Part shown: in pieces, positions 50,904 through 59,821 of the stretch
How positions within the stretch are numbered: the stretch's first letter is position 1
Layout: the number at the start of each line of letters is the position of its first letter
NCBI GenBank assembly: GCA_963849695.1
Contig: CAWKIT010000033.1
Coordinates: 62,001-126,000, forward strand
Reading direction: 5' to 3'
DNA length: 64,000 bases
DNA from: DASSUW01 sp963849695
Lineage (GTDB): Bacteria; Actinomycetota; Thermoleophilia; Solirubrobacterales; Solirubrobacteraceae
Notes under the pieces: generated by a model
What the model saw: the letters and a program-made list of their open reading frames with translations, nothing else
Database searches by the model: none
Told to the model about the DNA's origin: nothing
Program-made: the position numbers and the translations under genes

Positions 50904-51991
50904 GGCCGCGCCACCGTCAGCCCGAGGCTCTCGACGAGCGCCTGCGCCTCGTCGGCCCGGCCGTCGCCGGCCACCCACAGCGCGATCGTGCCGGAGGACA
51001 TGTCGGGGGCGGGGTAGAGCGCCATGTCGAGGATGTTGACGCCGGCCCGGCCGAGTGCGAGCGCTACCTCGGCGACCACTCCGGGGCGGTTCGGGACCGC
51101 GACCCGGAGCTCGTGCACGTCGCCGCCCGCCAGGTCCGCCTCCAGCAGCCGGCGGCGCTCCGCGCGGGCGCCGTCGTTCCAGGCCGCCACCGCCGCGGCG
51201 TCGCCGGCGCTGAGCGCCGCGCGCACCTCTCCGAGCCGGCGCACGGTGTCGTCGATGGCGTCGACGAGCGCGTCCGCGTTGGCGAGGTAGATGTCGCGCC
51301 AGATGACGGTGTTCGCGCCCGCCACGCGCGTGGCGTCGCGGAACGACGGGCCGGTGGCGGGCAGCCGCTCGCCCTCCTCGGACAGCACGCGCGCCGCGCG
51401 CGCGACGAGCACGTTGGCGAGCACGTGCGGCAGGTGCGAGACGGTGGCCAGCAGCTCGTCGTGGGTGTCGGCGTCGAGCGCCGCCGGCCGCGCGCCGAGG
51501 TCGACCAGCAGGCGGTGCAGCCGCTCGTACAGGATGCCGCCGGTGCGGGCGGTCGGCGTCAGGTACCAGGTCGCGCCCTCGAACAGGTCGGCGCGGGCGT
51601 GCTCGACGCCGGCGGTCTCGGCGCCGGCCAGGGGATGCCCGCCGACGAAGCGCGGGTCGTCGACGGCGGCCACCACCGACCGCTTGGTCGAGCCGACGTC
51701 GGTGACCACGCAGTCCTCCCCCGCCGCCGCCAGTACCTCCGCCACCGCGGCCGGCAGAGCACCGACCGGGGCCGCCACGAACGCGACGTCGGCGCCGCCG
51801 ACCGCGTCGGCGAGCGAGCCGCAGGCATCGGTCACCGCGCCGCGCTCGAGCGCCGTCTCCCGCACCGCGTCGCGCGGATCCCACCCGCGCACCTGCGCGC
51901 CGGCGCGCTCGCGCGCCGCCAGGCCGATCGACCCGCCGATGAGGCCCACGCCGACCACGGCCACGACGGGCCGGCGTGGACCGCTCGGCAT
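50900..51991 (-). CDS. tyrA: Prephenate dehydrogenase with C-terminal ACT domain
   Basis: Oxidatively decarboxylates prephenate toward tyrosine. The N-terminal Rossmann domain starts VVGVGLIGGSIGLAAR; the helical domain has the HPLAGAE and SHLPHVLAN motifs; residues about 285-363 form an ACT domain (HELRVAVPNRPGVVAEVALAL), implying amino-acid feedback. The ATG at 51991 overlaps the aroF stop (TGATG). Confidence 0.95.
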   Translation of the reverse strand: MPSGPRRPVVAVVGVGLIGGSIGLAARERAGAQVRGWDPRDAVRETALERGAVTDACGSLADAVGGADVAFVAAPVGALPAAVAEVLAAAGEDCVVTDVGSTKRSVVAAVDDPRFVGGHPLAGAETAGVEHARADLFEGATWYLTPTARTGGILYERLHRLLVDLGARPAALDADTHDELLATVSHLPHVLANVLVARAARVLSEEGERLPATGPSFRDATRVAGANTVIWRDIYLANADALVDAIDDTVRRLGEVRAALSAGDAAAVAAWNDGARAERRRLLEADLAGGDVHELRVAVPNRPGVVAEVALALGRAGVNILDMALYPAPDMSSGTIALWVAGDGRADEAQALVESLGLTVARP

Positions 51992-53019
51992 CAGACGACG
52001 TTCGAGAGCACCTTGCCGGCGACCGCGGCGGCGCGCTCGACCTGCTCGGCGTACTCGGCGAAGCTATCGGCGTACAGCTGCTGCGGGCCGTCGCAGATCG
52101 CCTCCTCGGGGTGCGGGTGCACCTCGACGATGATCCCGTCGGCGCCCGCGGCGGCGGCGGCCAGCGACAGCGGCTTGACGAGGTCGCGGCGGCCGGCGGC
52201 GTGGCTCGGATCGACGATCACCGGCAGGTGCGAGAGCTCCTTGAGCACCGGCACCGCGGTGAGGTCGAGCGTGAAGCGGTAGGCGGTCTCGAAGGTGCGG
52301 ATCCCGCGCTCGCACAGCAGCACGTTGGGGTTGCCCTCCTTGAGCACGTACTCGGCCGCCATCAGCAGCTCCTCGAGCGTCGAGGAGAGCCCGCGTTTGA
52401 TCAGCACCGGCTTGCCGGCGCGCCCGATCTCGGCCAGCAGCGCGTAGTTCTGCATGTTGCGGGCGCCGACCTGGACGACGTCGGCGACCTCGACCACGGG
52501 CTCGAGGTCGCGCGCGTCCATCAGCTCGGTGACGATCGGGAGGCCGGTCTCCGCCTTGGCCTCCTCGAGCAGCCGCAGGCCCTCCTGGCCGAGACCCTGG
52601 AAGGCGTACGGCGAGGTGCGCGGCTTGTAGGCGCCGCCGCGGAGCAGCGAGGCCCCGCCGGCCGCGACGACGCGGGCGGTCGTGAGCGTCTGGTCGCGCG
52701 ACTCGACCGTGCAGGGCCCGGCGATGAGCGAGAAGTGCTCACCGCCGATCTTTCGTCCCTCGACGTCGATCACCGTTCGCTCGCCGTGACGGACCTGCGC
52801 CGAGGCGAGCTTGTACGGCTTGAGGATCGGCACCACCTGGGCCACGCCCGGAGAACCCTCGAGGCCGAGGCGCGCCACGTGCTCGCGGTCGCCGATCGCC
52901 CCGATCACGGTGACCTCCTCGCCGCGCGAGGGGTGGGCCCGGGCCCCGACCGACTCGATGCGCTGGATGACGGACTGGATCTCCGCTTCCGTCGCCCCCG
53001 CCTTCATCACGATCATCAT
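51991..53019 (-). CDS. aroF: DAHP synthase, AroG/AroF (Bacillus/Thermotoga) type with N-terminal regulatory domain
   Basis: First step of the shikimate pathway: PEP plus erythrose 4-phosphate. Residues 1-70 form the ferredoxin-like domain (MIVMKAGATEAEIQSVIQRI) known in this family to mediate Tyr/Phe inhibition. The barrel shows IAGPCTVES, LLRGGAYKPRTSPYAFQG, LIKRGLSSTLEE and VDPSHAAGRRDLV. I chose ATG 53019 because gtcaggag lies 9 bases upstream; the GTG at 53046 lacks a site. Upstream lie a leader peptide and competing hairpins. Confidence 0.95.
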   Translation of the reverse strand: MMIVMKAGATEAEIQSVIQRIESVGARAHPSRGEEVTVIGAIGDREHVARLGLEGSPGVAQVVPILKPYKLASAQVRHGERTVIDVEGRKIGGEHFSLIAGPCTVESRDQTLTTARVVAAGGASLLRGGAYKPRTSPYAFQGLGQEGLRLLEEAKAETGLPIVTELMDARDLEPVVEVADVVQVGARNMQNYALLAEIGRAGKPVLIKRGLSSTLEELLMAAEYVLKEGNPNVLLCERGIRTFETAYRFTLDLTAVPVLKELSHLPVIVDPSHAAGRRDLVKPLSLAAAAAGADGIIVEVHPHPEEAICDGPQQLYADSFAEYAEQVERAAAVAGKVLSNVV

Positions 53020-53060
53020 CTGCTGCTTCTCCTGACTCGAATGCACACTCTACGAACGAT

Positions 53061-53149
53061 CCGCTCCAGCGGCGCTCGGCCCGAAGGCCCCGATTTCGAG
53101 CGGTGCGGAAGTGCGCACCAGCCGAGCGCCTAGCTAAATCGCCAGGTGC
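53061..53149 (-). promoter_or_regulatory. Putative aromatic-amino-acid attenuator upstream of aroF
   Basis: Read on the minus strand, the codons for leader residues 24-25 contain GCACC (53149-53145). It can pair with GGTGC in segment 2 (53119-53115), which alternatively forms a perfect 6-base hairpin with CGCACC (53107-53102). A 10-base perfect stem (53130-53121 with 53080-53071) begins at the leader stop codon and competes with a GGCC-TTCG-GGCC hairpin (53089-53078). A small CCGC-GCGG hairpin (53072-53061) follows. These are mutually exclusive folds just before aroF. No T-run is visible, so it might act on translation or through Rho. Confidence 0.6.
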
Positions 53150-53219
53150 CGTAGGAGTAGGCGTAGCCGGCGCCCCGCGGGCCGGTGTGAAGGGTCAGAT
53201 GAGCGGGGCGATCGGTCAT
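53130..53219 (-). CDS. Leader peptide rich in Tyr/Trp/Phe upstream of aroF
   Basis: A 29-codon frame (ATG 53219 to TAG 53130) encodes a peptide whose last part is YAYSYGTWRF: three Tyr, one Trp and one Phe in ten residues, the end products of the operon downstream. It begins about ten bases after the predicted transcription start, like short-leader attenuator peptides known in actinobacteria, and has no clear Shine-Dalgarno site. It would sense charged tRNA supply by ribosome stalling. Corynebacterium has a precedent of a leader peptide before aroF, as I recall. Confidence 0.6.
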   Translation of the reverse strand: MTDRPAHLTLHTGPRGAGYAYSYGTWRFS

Positions 53220-53231
53220 CGCGAGCGACGA

Positions 53232-53260
53232 TTTGTAGCAGGGCCGGCGATGATTGGCAA
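53232..53260 (-). promoter_or_regulatory. Sigma-70-like promoter for the aroF leader
   Basis: On the minus strand TTGCCA (53260-53255) and TACAAA (53237-53232) are separated by exactly 17 bases. Transcription would begin around 53225, just before the leader ATG at 53219. It is the best promoter-like pair I saw in the window. Confidence 0.6.
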
Positions 53261-53338
53261 CGCGGCGCGATGTATCACGGGGGGCGGCCCACCGCTCTTT
53301 ATCCACGTCCACTTGACGACGTCGGAGGGCCGACCCAG

Positions 53339-56300
53339 ATGCTTCGCAGACTGTCAATCTTTGTGGTGACCGCAGCGGCGCTGCTCGTCGCGGTGCCGGC
53401 ATCGTGGGCCCAGGGAGGCTTCGGGCCCGACGCGGAGGTCACACGCAGCGATGAGACCGGCAAGGTGGTCTTCATCAGCACCGAACCGGGGAGTCCGATC
53501 GATCGCCCACCGGGGATGACCGCGGGCTCGCCCGCGATCGAGGCGGCCTTGACCTACCTCGAGAGCCACGCCGCCGCGCTCGGTATCGCCGGTGACGAGC
53601 TGAGCGTGCTCGACGTCTCGTCCACGGCCGGCGGCGGCGCCGTCGTCCGCGCCCAACAGCTCGTCGACGACGTGCCGGTCCTGGCCGGCGAGCTGATCGT
53701 CAATCTGACGTCGGGGAACGAGATCCTCTCGGTCAGCGGCGAGGCCCTGCCTCTCGGTGACATCGAGCATGATCCCGCGATCACGCGTGCGGCTGCGCAG
53801 GACGCTGCGGTCGCGGCGGTCGCCGACCGGGCGAAGGTCGCCGAGGACGAGCTCGATGCCTCCGGCCACAAGCTCTACGTCTACGACGCGAGCCTGTTCG
53901 GCGAGGATGGCCGCTCGATCCTCGTCCGGAGCGTCCAGGTCTACGCCCCCGAGCATCCGGAGATCGTCAAGCAGGTGCTGGTCGACGCGAGCAACGGGCA
54001 GGTCGTGAAGGTCTTCGAGCTCGTGCACGATGCGCTGAACCGCCGCATCTGCGACAACGCCAACGCGCGGTCGGCCCCGGCCGACTGCACGGGTGGCGTG
54101 CTCACCGAGGGTGGGACCTACACCGGAGGTGTGGCGGACGTCCAGCCGGTCTACGACTTCCTCGGGGACACCTACGACTTCTATGACACTCGCTGGAGCC
54201 GCGACAGCATCGATGACGCCGGAATGGAGCTCAAGGCGAGCGTCCTCTGGTGCACGAACACGATGCTGCCCAGCCCACCGAACCCACCGGGCACGTTCCA
54301 GGACGCGTGCCCCTATCCGAACGCGTTCTTCCTGCCGTTCACGCCCGCGACCGCGAGCCAGATGTTCATCGGCCAGGGCGTCGGCTCCGACGACATCATG
54401 GGTCACGAGCTGACCCATGGCGTGACCAACTTCGAGTCCGCACTCGTGTACCAGAACGAGTCCGGGGCGATCAACGAGTCGCTCTCCGACGTGTTCGGCG
54501 AGGCCGTCGATCTGGTCAATGGCGCGGGCACCGACACCGCGGCGACGAGGTGGCAGATCGGCGAGGACAGCTCCCTCGGAGTGATCCGCGACATGGAGCA
54601 GCCGCCGAACAACGGCGACCCCGACAAGATGACCAGCTCCAACTGGACGACGACGACCGGCGACAACGGCGGCGTCCACACCAACAGCGGCGTCAGCAAC
54701 AAGGCGATGTTCCTGCTGACGGACGGCCAGACGTTCAACACGTTCACCGTGTCGGCGATCGGCCTCGAGAAGGCGGTCCGCGTCTACTACGAGGCGCAGA
54801 TCAACCTCCTCACGTCGGGAAGCGACTACGGGGCCCTCGGCAACGCCCTCAACCAGGCGTGCACGAACCTCGTCGGGACCGCCGGGATCGTCGCCGCCGA
54901 CTGCACCCAGGTCAACAACGCGGTGCTGGCGACCGAGATGCTGACCGAGGCGGCGGCGCCCGATACGACGCTGACCGGCGGCCCGGGCCAGACGGACGAT
55001 CCGACCCCGACCTGGACGTTCGCCGCCAACCGCGCGGGCGCCGCGTTCGAGTGCTCGATCGACCAAGGGACCGCGAGCTGGGCGCCGTGCTCGGGTGCGG
55101 GCGCAAGCCACACGCCCGCCTCCGACCTGGCTGACGGCTCCTACACGTTCCGCGTCCGTGGCCGGGTCGGCGCCGACATCGATCCGACGCCGGCGACCCG
55201 AGCCGTCACCGTCTCGACCGCCGACATGGAGCTCGTCTCCAAGGCCGGCGACCAGGATCCGGCCTTCGCCGGTGAGACGCTCACGTACACCATCCATGCG
55301 CGCAACAACGGTCCCGGGACGGCCGACAACGCCGTCGTCGCCGACGTGCTGCCGGCCGGGACGGCGTACGTGTCCAGCTCGATCCCGTGCACGGAGGCAC
55401 CGGCCGGGACGCTGACCTGCGGGCTCGGCAGCCTGGCCGACGACGAGCAGCGCACCTTCACGGTCACCGTCGCGATCACCCGCGCCCTCGTCCACGACCA
55501 TGGCTCGCCGGTGACGATCACGAACACGGCGACGGCCGACTCGGACCGCAACGACCGCGAGCCCGGGAACGATCAGAAGAGCGAGGCGACGCTGGTGAAG
55601 GCGAAGGCCGACCTCGAGATCGGCAGCTTCGGCGCGCAAAGCCCGCCGGCGGAGCTGACGGTCGGGCAGCCGGCGACCGTGACGCTCGAGGAGACGATCA
55701 CCAACAACGGCCCGTCCGCGCCGATGGACGTCCGCGTCGCCGGCGCTGCCACCGCGACCGCCAATGCCACCGTGAGCCCGACGTCGGACTCCCACCTCGC
55801 GGCCGCCCTCGGCCACCAGGAGGCGCGCCACGACGACGAGGAGTTCACGATCGAGTGCACCGGCGGAGGGCCGGCCACGTTCACGTTCACGAGCGAGATC
55901 TCCCCTGACCGGCCCGACGACATCGATCCCGACACGACCAACAACGCCGCCACGACCTCCTTCACCGTGGAGTGCATCGTGCCGGTCGCGATCAACATCC
56001 ACCCGGGCAGCTCCCGCAACCCGATCAACATCGCTCACAAGAACGGTGTCATCCCGGTTGCGGTGCTGACCACGAGCGCCGGCGAGTACGGGCTGCCACT
56101 TGCGTTCGACGCGACCACGATCCAGCCGCTGACCGCGCGGTTCGGGCCCAAGACGGTCGTGACGGCCGGCGGAGGCGCCGCCGAGGCGCATGATCGCGGA
56201 CACCTCGAGGACGCCATCGAGCGCTCGGACGAGCGGTCGAAGGACGGCGACCGCGACATGGTCGTGCACTTCCGGGCCCAGCAGTCCCAGCTCACGGGCA

Positions 56301-56386
56301 GTGAAACGCAGGCGTGCGTGCGCGGACGATTCGGTCCGAGCAACTTCGTGTTCCAGGGCTGCGACGGCGTCAGCTTCGTCCCCTGA
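53339..56386 (+). CDS. Secreted M4 (thermolysin-family) metallopeptidase with C-terminal repeat domains
   Basis: Signal peptide MLRRLSIFVVTAAALLVAVPASWA, then FTP/PepSY propeptide (residues about 30-235), M4 catalytic domain with zinc motif HELTH (356-360), third ligand Glu380 in NESLSDVFGE and active-site His447 in GGVHTNSG. About 540-635 is an Ig-like module, followed by two DUF11-type modules (about 640-750 and 755-880) and a Cys-containing end domain. The ATG at 53339 is preceded by ggagg and begins the signal peptide; upstream open frame overlaps the aroF promoter. Secreted protease, probably nutritional, with attached surface-binding modules. Confidence 0.92.
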   Translation: MLRRLSIFVVTAAALLVAVPASWAQGGFGPDAEVTRSDETGKVVFISTEPGSPIDRPPGMTAGSPAIEAALTYLESHAAALGIAGDELSVLDVSSTAGGGAVVRAQQLVDDVPVLAGELIVNLTSGNEILSVSGEALPLGDIEHDPAITRAAAQDAAVAAVADRAKVAEDELDASGHKLYVYDASLFGEDGRSILVRSVQVYAPEHPEIVKQVLVDASNGQVVKVFELVHDALNRRICDNANARSAPADCTGGVLTEGGTYTGGVADVQPVYDFLGDTYDFYDTRWSRDSIDDAGMELKASVLWCTNTMLPSPPNPPGTFQDACPYPNAFFLPFTPATASQMFIGQGVGSDDIMGHELTHGVTNFESALVYQNESGAINESLSDVFGEAVDLVNGAGTDTAATRWQIGEDSSLGVIRDMEQPPNNGDPDKMTSSNWTTTTGDNGGVHTNSGVSNKAMFLLTDGQTFNTFTVSAIGLEKAVRVYYEAQINLLTSGSDYGALGNALNQACTNLVGTAGIVAADCTQVNNAVLATEMLTEAAAPDTTLTGGPGQTDDPTPTWTFAANRAGAAFECSIDQGTASWAPCSGAGASHTPASDLADGSYTFRVRGRVGADIDPTPATRAVTVSTADMELVSKAGDQDPAFAGETLTYTIHARNNGPGTADNAVVADVLPAGTAYVSSSIPCTEAPAGTLTCGLGSLADDEQRTFTVTVAITRALVHDHGSPVTITNTATADSDRNDREPGNDQKSEATLVKAKADLEIGSFGAQSPPAELTVGQPATVTLEETITNNGPSAPMDVRVAGAATATANATVSPTSDSHLAAALGHQEARHDDEEFTIECTGGGPATFTFTSEISPDRPDDIDPDTTNNAATTSFTVECIVPVAINIHPGSSRNPINIAHKNGVIPVAVLTTSAGEYGLPLAFDATTIQPLTARFGPKTVVTAGGGAAEAHDRGHLEDAIERSDERSKDGDRDMVVHFRAQQSQLTGSETQACVRGRFGPSNFVFQGCDGVSFVP

Positions 56387-56391
56387 CGATC

Positions 56392-56441
56392 GGGCACGCT
56401 GATGCGGCGCGAGCTGCCGGGCAGCTCGCGCCGCAGTGCCC
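56392..56441. terminator. Strong bidirectional hairpin terminator
   Basis: A 14-base perfect stem (56404-56417 with 56421-56434), extended by one pair and by outer gggcac/gtgccc arms, lies between the convergent M4 and VOC genes, 6 bases after the M4 stop. Confidence 0.8.
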
Positions 56442-56472
56442 CCGCGACGTCGACCCGGCCACAGGACTCGAA

Positions 56473-56847
56473 TCAGCCTTTGGCAAACGGGTCGTACGTC
56501 CCGAACGACCACACGTTGCCCTCGGAGTCCTTGGCGGTGAACTCGCGCGAGCCGTAGTCCATGTCCTGCAGCTCGCGCGAGATCTCGGCGCCGGCGGCCT
56601 TGGCGCGGTCGTGCACGGCGTCGGGGTCCTCCACGACCACGTAGATCGAGGCGTGGCCGGTGTCGAACTGCGCGTCGCCCTGTCCTGAGCTGCCGATCAT
56701 GACCACGCCGCGGCCGGAGGTGAGCTCGGCGTGGGCGATGGTGCCGTCCTCGTTCTCCATGACGGCTTTGCGGTCGAAGCCGAAGGCGCTCTCGAGGAAG
56801 TCGATCGCGGCCTTGGCGTCGTCGTAGCGGAGGGTGGGAATGATCAT
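56473..56847 (-). CDS. VOC (glyoxalase-fold) family protein
   Basis: The 124-residue single-domain protein has the PhnB/glyoxalase-like pattern: MIIPTLRYDDAKAAIDFLESAFGF start, IYVVVEDPDAVHDRAKAAGAEI centre and FTAKDSEGNVWSFGTY end. Metal ligands are not obvious, as in many binding-only members (antibiotic-sequestering or unknown). It follows an AraC gene by 10 bases, so the pair may form a small responsive unit. Confidence 0.88.
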   Translation of the reverse strand: MIIPTLRYDDAKAAIDFLESAFGFDRKAVMENEDGTIAHAELTSGRGVVMIGSSGQGDAQFDTGHASIYVVVEDPDAVHDRAKAAGAEISRELQDMDYGSREFTAKDSEGNVWSFGTYDPFAKG

Positions 56848-56857
56848 GCCGCCGACG

Positions 56858-57640
56858 TTAGGCGGGCACGGACTGGATTTCTTGGACGGATGCGACCCGA
56901 TACTCGGTAGGCGTCACGCCCGCGAAGGCGCGGAAGTCGCGGTTGAAATGGGCCTGGTCGTAGTAGCCGCTGTCGAGGGCGGCGTCGGCGAGCGCCGCCC
57001 CGTGGCGGAGCCGCGCGGCGGCGCGCTCGAAGCGCAGGATCCGGGCCAGCGGCTTCGGCGACAGCCCGAGGTGCTCGCGGAAGCGGGCCGCGAGATGGCG
57101 GCGGCTCCAGCCGATCTCGCGAGCGAGCGAGCCGACCGGAACCGCCCCGTCGGAGGCGAGCAGGCGGCCCCACGCCCACTCCAGCTCGGGGGTGGTCGGC
57201 GGCGCGTCGTGGACGCGGGCGGCGATGAAGCGCTCGAGCAGGGCGAAGCGGGCGGGCCAGTCGGGAGCCACGTACAGGCGGTCGGCCAGCTCGGTGGCCA
57301 CCGGGCCGAGCAGGTCGGCGAGGTCGGCGCCGCCGCCGGCGAGCTCGCCCATCGGCATGCGGAACAGCCGCTCGGCGCCGAGCGGCGTGAGGTACGCCTG
57401 GATGCCGTGCGAGACGCCGGCGTGCTCGGTGATCGCCGCCGACTCGTGCAGCCCGGCGACGAACGAGCCGTACGAGCGGCCGTCGACCTCGAGCGGCGGC
57501 CCGAAGGAGATGACGAGGACGATCCTCCCGCCCGGCAGCTCCCGCCGGACGACCGGGTGCTCGACCCGCTCGTACCAGCCGGCGAGCCGGCGCGCCGACC
57601 CGCGCAGCGCGGGCGACGGGTCGCGCAGGTGCAGCTCCAT
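56858..57640 (-). CDS. AraC-family transcriptional regulator
   Basis: An N-terminal domain of about 150 residues (cupin-less, with GSFVAGLHESAAITEH) precedes the AraC HTH pair: SLAREIGWSRRHLAARFREHLGLSPKPLARILRFERA and GYYDQAHFNRDFRAFAGVTPTEYR. The ATG at 57640 overlaps the hisC stop (TGATG). The likely target is the VOC gene behind it; nothing in the sequence shows the ligand. Confidence 0.9.
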   Translation of the reverse strand: MELHLRDPSPALRGSARRLAGWYERVEHPVVRRELPGGRIVLVISFGPPLEVDGRSYGSFVAGLHESAAITEHAGVSHGIQAYLTPLGAERLFRMPMGELAGGGADLADLLGPVATELADRLYVAPDWPARFALLERFIAARVHDAPPTTPELEWAWGRLLASDGAVPVGSLAREIGWSRRHLAARFREHLGLSPKPLARILRFERAAARLRHGAALADAALDSGYYDQAHFNRDFRAFAGVTPTEYRVASVQEIQSVPA

Positions 57641-58719
57641 CAGAGCAGCGCCGCGAGCGCCTCCAGGAAGCGTTCGTTCTCGGCCTGCGTGCCGACCGTC
57701 ACGCGCAGCGCGCCCTCGCGGCCGAGCGAGCCGCCCGCCCGGACCAGCACGCCGCGCTGCGCGAGCCCCTGCATGATCTCGGGCTCGTCGGGCTCGTCGC
57801 CGAGGTCGAACCACACGAAGTTGGCCTGCGACTCGGCCGGCTCGATGCCGAGAGCGCGGAGCCCGTCCTCGAGCCCGATCCGCTCGGCGAGGTTGCGCTC
57901 GACGCGGCGCGCGACCTCGTCCTGGTGGTTGAGGGCCTCGAGCGCGGCGGCCTGGGCGGCGGCGTTGCAGAAGAACGGCTGGCGCACCTGGTCGACCGCC
58001 GTGCGGAACTCCTCCGAGCCGCACAGGCCGTAGCCGACCCGCAGCCCGCACAGCCCGTAGACCTTCGAGAACGTGCGCAGCAGGACGAGGTTCGGGTGCC
58101 GGCTCAGCAGCTCGATCGACTCGTCGGGGTCCTGGAGGACGTTGTACTCGCAGTACGCCTCGTCGAGGATCACGCAGACGTGGCGGGGGACGTCGGCGAC
58201 GAAGCCGGCGATCTCGTCGAGCGGGAGCGCGGTCGAGGTCGGGTTGTTCGGGTTGCAGACGATGGTGAGCCGGGTGGCGACGGTGATCTCGCGGCGCATC
58301 GCCTCGAGGTCGTGGCGGTGCTCGGCGTCGACGGGGACCTCGATCGCGCGCGCTCCCGATGCCGCCGCGAGGTGCGGGTAGACCGAGAACGAAGGCCAGG
58401 CGTAGACGACCTCGGCTCCCGGCTCGAGCAGCGCATCGCCGGCGGCGAGCAGGATGTCGCACGACCCGTTGCCGACCGCGATCCGGTTGGCGGGGACGCC
58501 GTGGCGATCGGAGAGCCTGCGGCGAAGGGCGGCGTTGGTGGGATCCGGGTAGCGGTTGAGGTCGGTGAGCGCCTTCGTGATCGCCTCCACGACCGCGGGG
58601 TGCGGCGGGTAGGGCGACTCGTTCGAGGCGAGCTTGGCGATCTCGCCCTCGGAGGCATAGCCGTCGGCAGCCGGGTAGACCGGGATGCGGCGGACCTTGC
58701 TCGCGAACTCCAGCGCCAT
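57640..58719 (-). CDS. hisC: Histidinol-phosphate/aromatic aminotransferase
   Basis: A 359-residue class I/II PLP enzyme: LASNESPYPPHP start, NPNNPTS, DEAYCEY, and the PLP-lysine in RTFSKVYGLCGLRVGYG. HisC-type by motif. Because aroH is directly upstream and aroF-tyrA-aroA are the ancestral downstream genes, it may act on phenylpyruvate or hydroxyphenylpyruvate as well as, or instead of, imidazole acetol phosphate. Confidence 0.92.
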   Translation of the reverse strand: MALEFASKVRRIPVYPAADGYASEGEIAKLASNESPYPPHPAVVEAITKALTDLNRYPDPTNAALRRRLSDRHGVPANRIAVGNGSCDILLAAGDALLEPGAEVVYAWPSFSVYPHLAAASGARAIEVPVDAEHRHDLEAMRREITVATRLTIVCNPNNPTSTALPLDEIAGFVADVPRHVCVILDEAYCEYNVLQDPDESIELLSRHPNLVLLRTFSKVYGLCGLRVGYGLCGSEEFRTAVDQVRQPFFCNAAAQAAALEALNHQDEVARRVERNLAERIGLEDGLRALGIEPAESQANFVWFDLGDEPDEPEIMQGLAQRGVLVRAGGSLGREGALRVTVGTQAENERFLEALAALL

Positions 58720-58729
58720 CGTCCGCAGT

Positions 58730-59095
58730 CTATTGAGCGCCTTCGAGGTCGAGCCTGAGCTCGCGGGCGGCTCCGAGGTAGACGTGCTGCGGCTCGAGGT
58801 TGTCGGGCGGATAGCAGTGCATCAGCACTCGGATGACGCGCGGCAGCGCGCCCGGCACCGGGATCTCGCGCGCGCACAGCAGCGGCACGCGGCTCAGGCC
58901 CATCCGGCGCGCGGCGACGGCCGGGAACTCGGCGTCGAGGTCGTGGGTGAGGGTGAAGATGCAGCTGACGAGGGCGTCGGGCTCGAGCCGGTTACGGGCC
59001 AGCATCTCCCCCATCAGCTCCTCGGTGGCGTGCAGGATCGCCTCGGCCTCGTTGGCCTCGACGGTTGTGGCCCCGCGCACCGCGATCATCCTCAT
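58730..59095 (-). CDS. aroH: Chorismate mutase, AroH type
   Basis: Converts chorismate to prephenate. The 121-residue protein has the Bacillus AroH pattern: MRMIAVRGATTVEANEAEAI, FTLTHDLDAEFPAVAARRMG and CAREIPVPGALPRVIRVLMHC, including the catalytic Arg positions and a normal trimer-type length. It lies 12 bases after rluB and 10 before hisC. Confidence 0.95.
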   Translation of the reverse strand: MRMIAVRGATTVEANEAEAILHATEELMGEMLARNRLEPDALVSCIFTLTHDLDAEFPAVAARRMGLSRVPLLCAREIPVPGALPRVIRVLMHCYPPDNLEPQHVYLGAARELRLDLEGAQ

Positions 59096-59107
59096 CGGCG
59101 TCGGAGC

Positions 59108-59800
59108 CTAGCGGCGCAGCTTTTCGATCTCCGCCGCGGTCAGCCGGCGGTGCTGTCCCTCCTCGAGCTTGCCGAGCCACAGCGGCCCGAATCGCACCCG
59201 CTCGAGGGTTATGACCGGGTGTCCGACGGCGTCGAGCATCCGCCGCACCTGTCGCTTGCGGCCCTCGTGGATCGTGATCTCGATCCGGTCGGGGGCGAGT
59301 CTCCTCACGCGCGCAGGCGCCGTGCGGCCGTCCTCGAGCTCGACGCCTTCGCGAAGCGCTCGGAGCGCGTGGTTGCCGATCGGCGGGCGGCGGACCTTGG
59401 CGTGGTAGGTGCGCGGGACCTCGAACGACGGGTGCGTGAGCCGGTGCGCGAGCGCGCCGTCGTCGGTCAGCAGGATCAGCCCGCTGGTGTCGGCGTCGAG
59501 CCGGCCGACCGGGTACAGCCGCCGCGAGCTCGGCACGAGCGAGACGACCGTCCGGCGCCCCTGCGGGTCGTGGGCGGTGGAGACGACGCCGCGCGGCTTG
59601 TGGACCGCGTAGACGGCCCACTGGCCGGCCGACACTCGCACCGGCTTGCCGTCCACCGCCACCGGGACGCTGCCGTCGACGTCGCGCGCGGGATCGCGCA
59701 CCACCTCGTCGCCGACGCTCACCCGCCCCGCGAACACGAGTTGCTCGGAGGCGCGCCGCGAGGCGACGCCGGCGTGGGCGAGATACTTGGCGAGGCGCAC
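59108..59800 (-). CDS. rluB: RsuA/RluB-family rRNA pseudouridine synthase
   Basis: The S4 RNA-binding domain (MRLAKYLAHAGVASRRASEQL) is followed by the catalytic domain with VGRLDADTSGLILLTDDG (catalytic Asp) and HEGRKRQVRRMLDAVGHPV. The 230-residue size is typical. GTG 59800 is chosen because it begins the S4 domain; the longer frame is antisense to rlmN. RluB is the usual neighbour of scpB, but here two plus-strand genes intervene. Confidence 0.93.
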   Translation of the reverse strand: MRLAKYLAHAGVASRRASEQLVFAGRVSVGDEVVRDPARDVDGSVPVAVDGKPVRVSAGQWAVYAVHKPRGVVSTAHDPQGRRTVVSLVPSSRRLYPVGRLDADTSGLILLTDDGALAHRLTHPSFEVPRTYHAKVRRPPIGNHALRALREGVELEDGRTAPARVRRLAPDRIEITIHEGRKRQVRRMLDAVGHPVITLERVRFGPLWLGKLEEGQHRRLTAAEIEKLRR

Positions 59801-59821
59801 GACGGTGCCACCATAGGCGCC

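Noticed and set aside
56464..56495. ggactcgaatc, reminiscent of a tRNA T-arm on the minus strand
   Set aside because: The flanking bases do not form the 5-base T-stem or an acceptor stem; it is partly inside the VOC gene.
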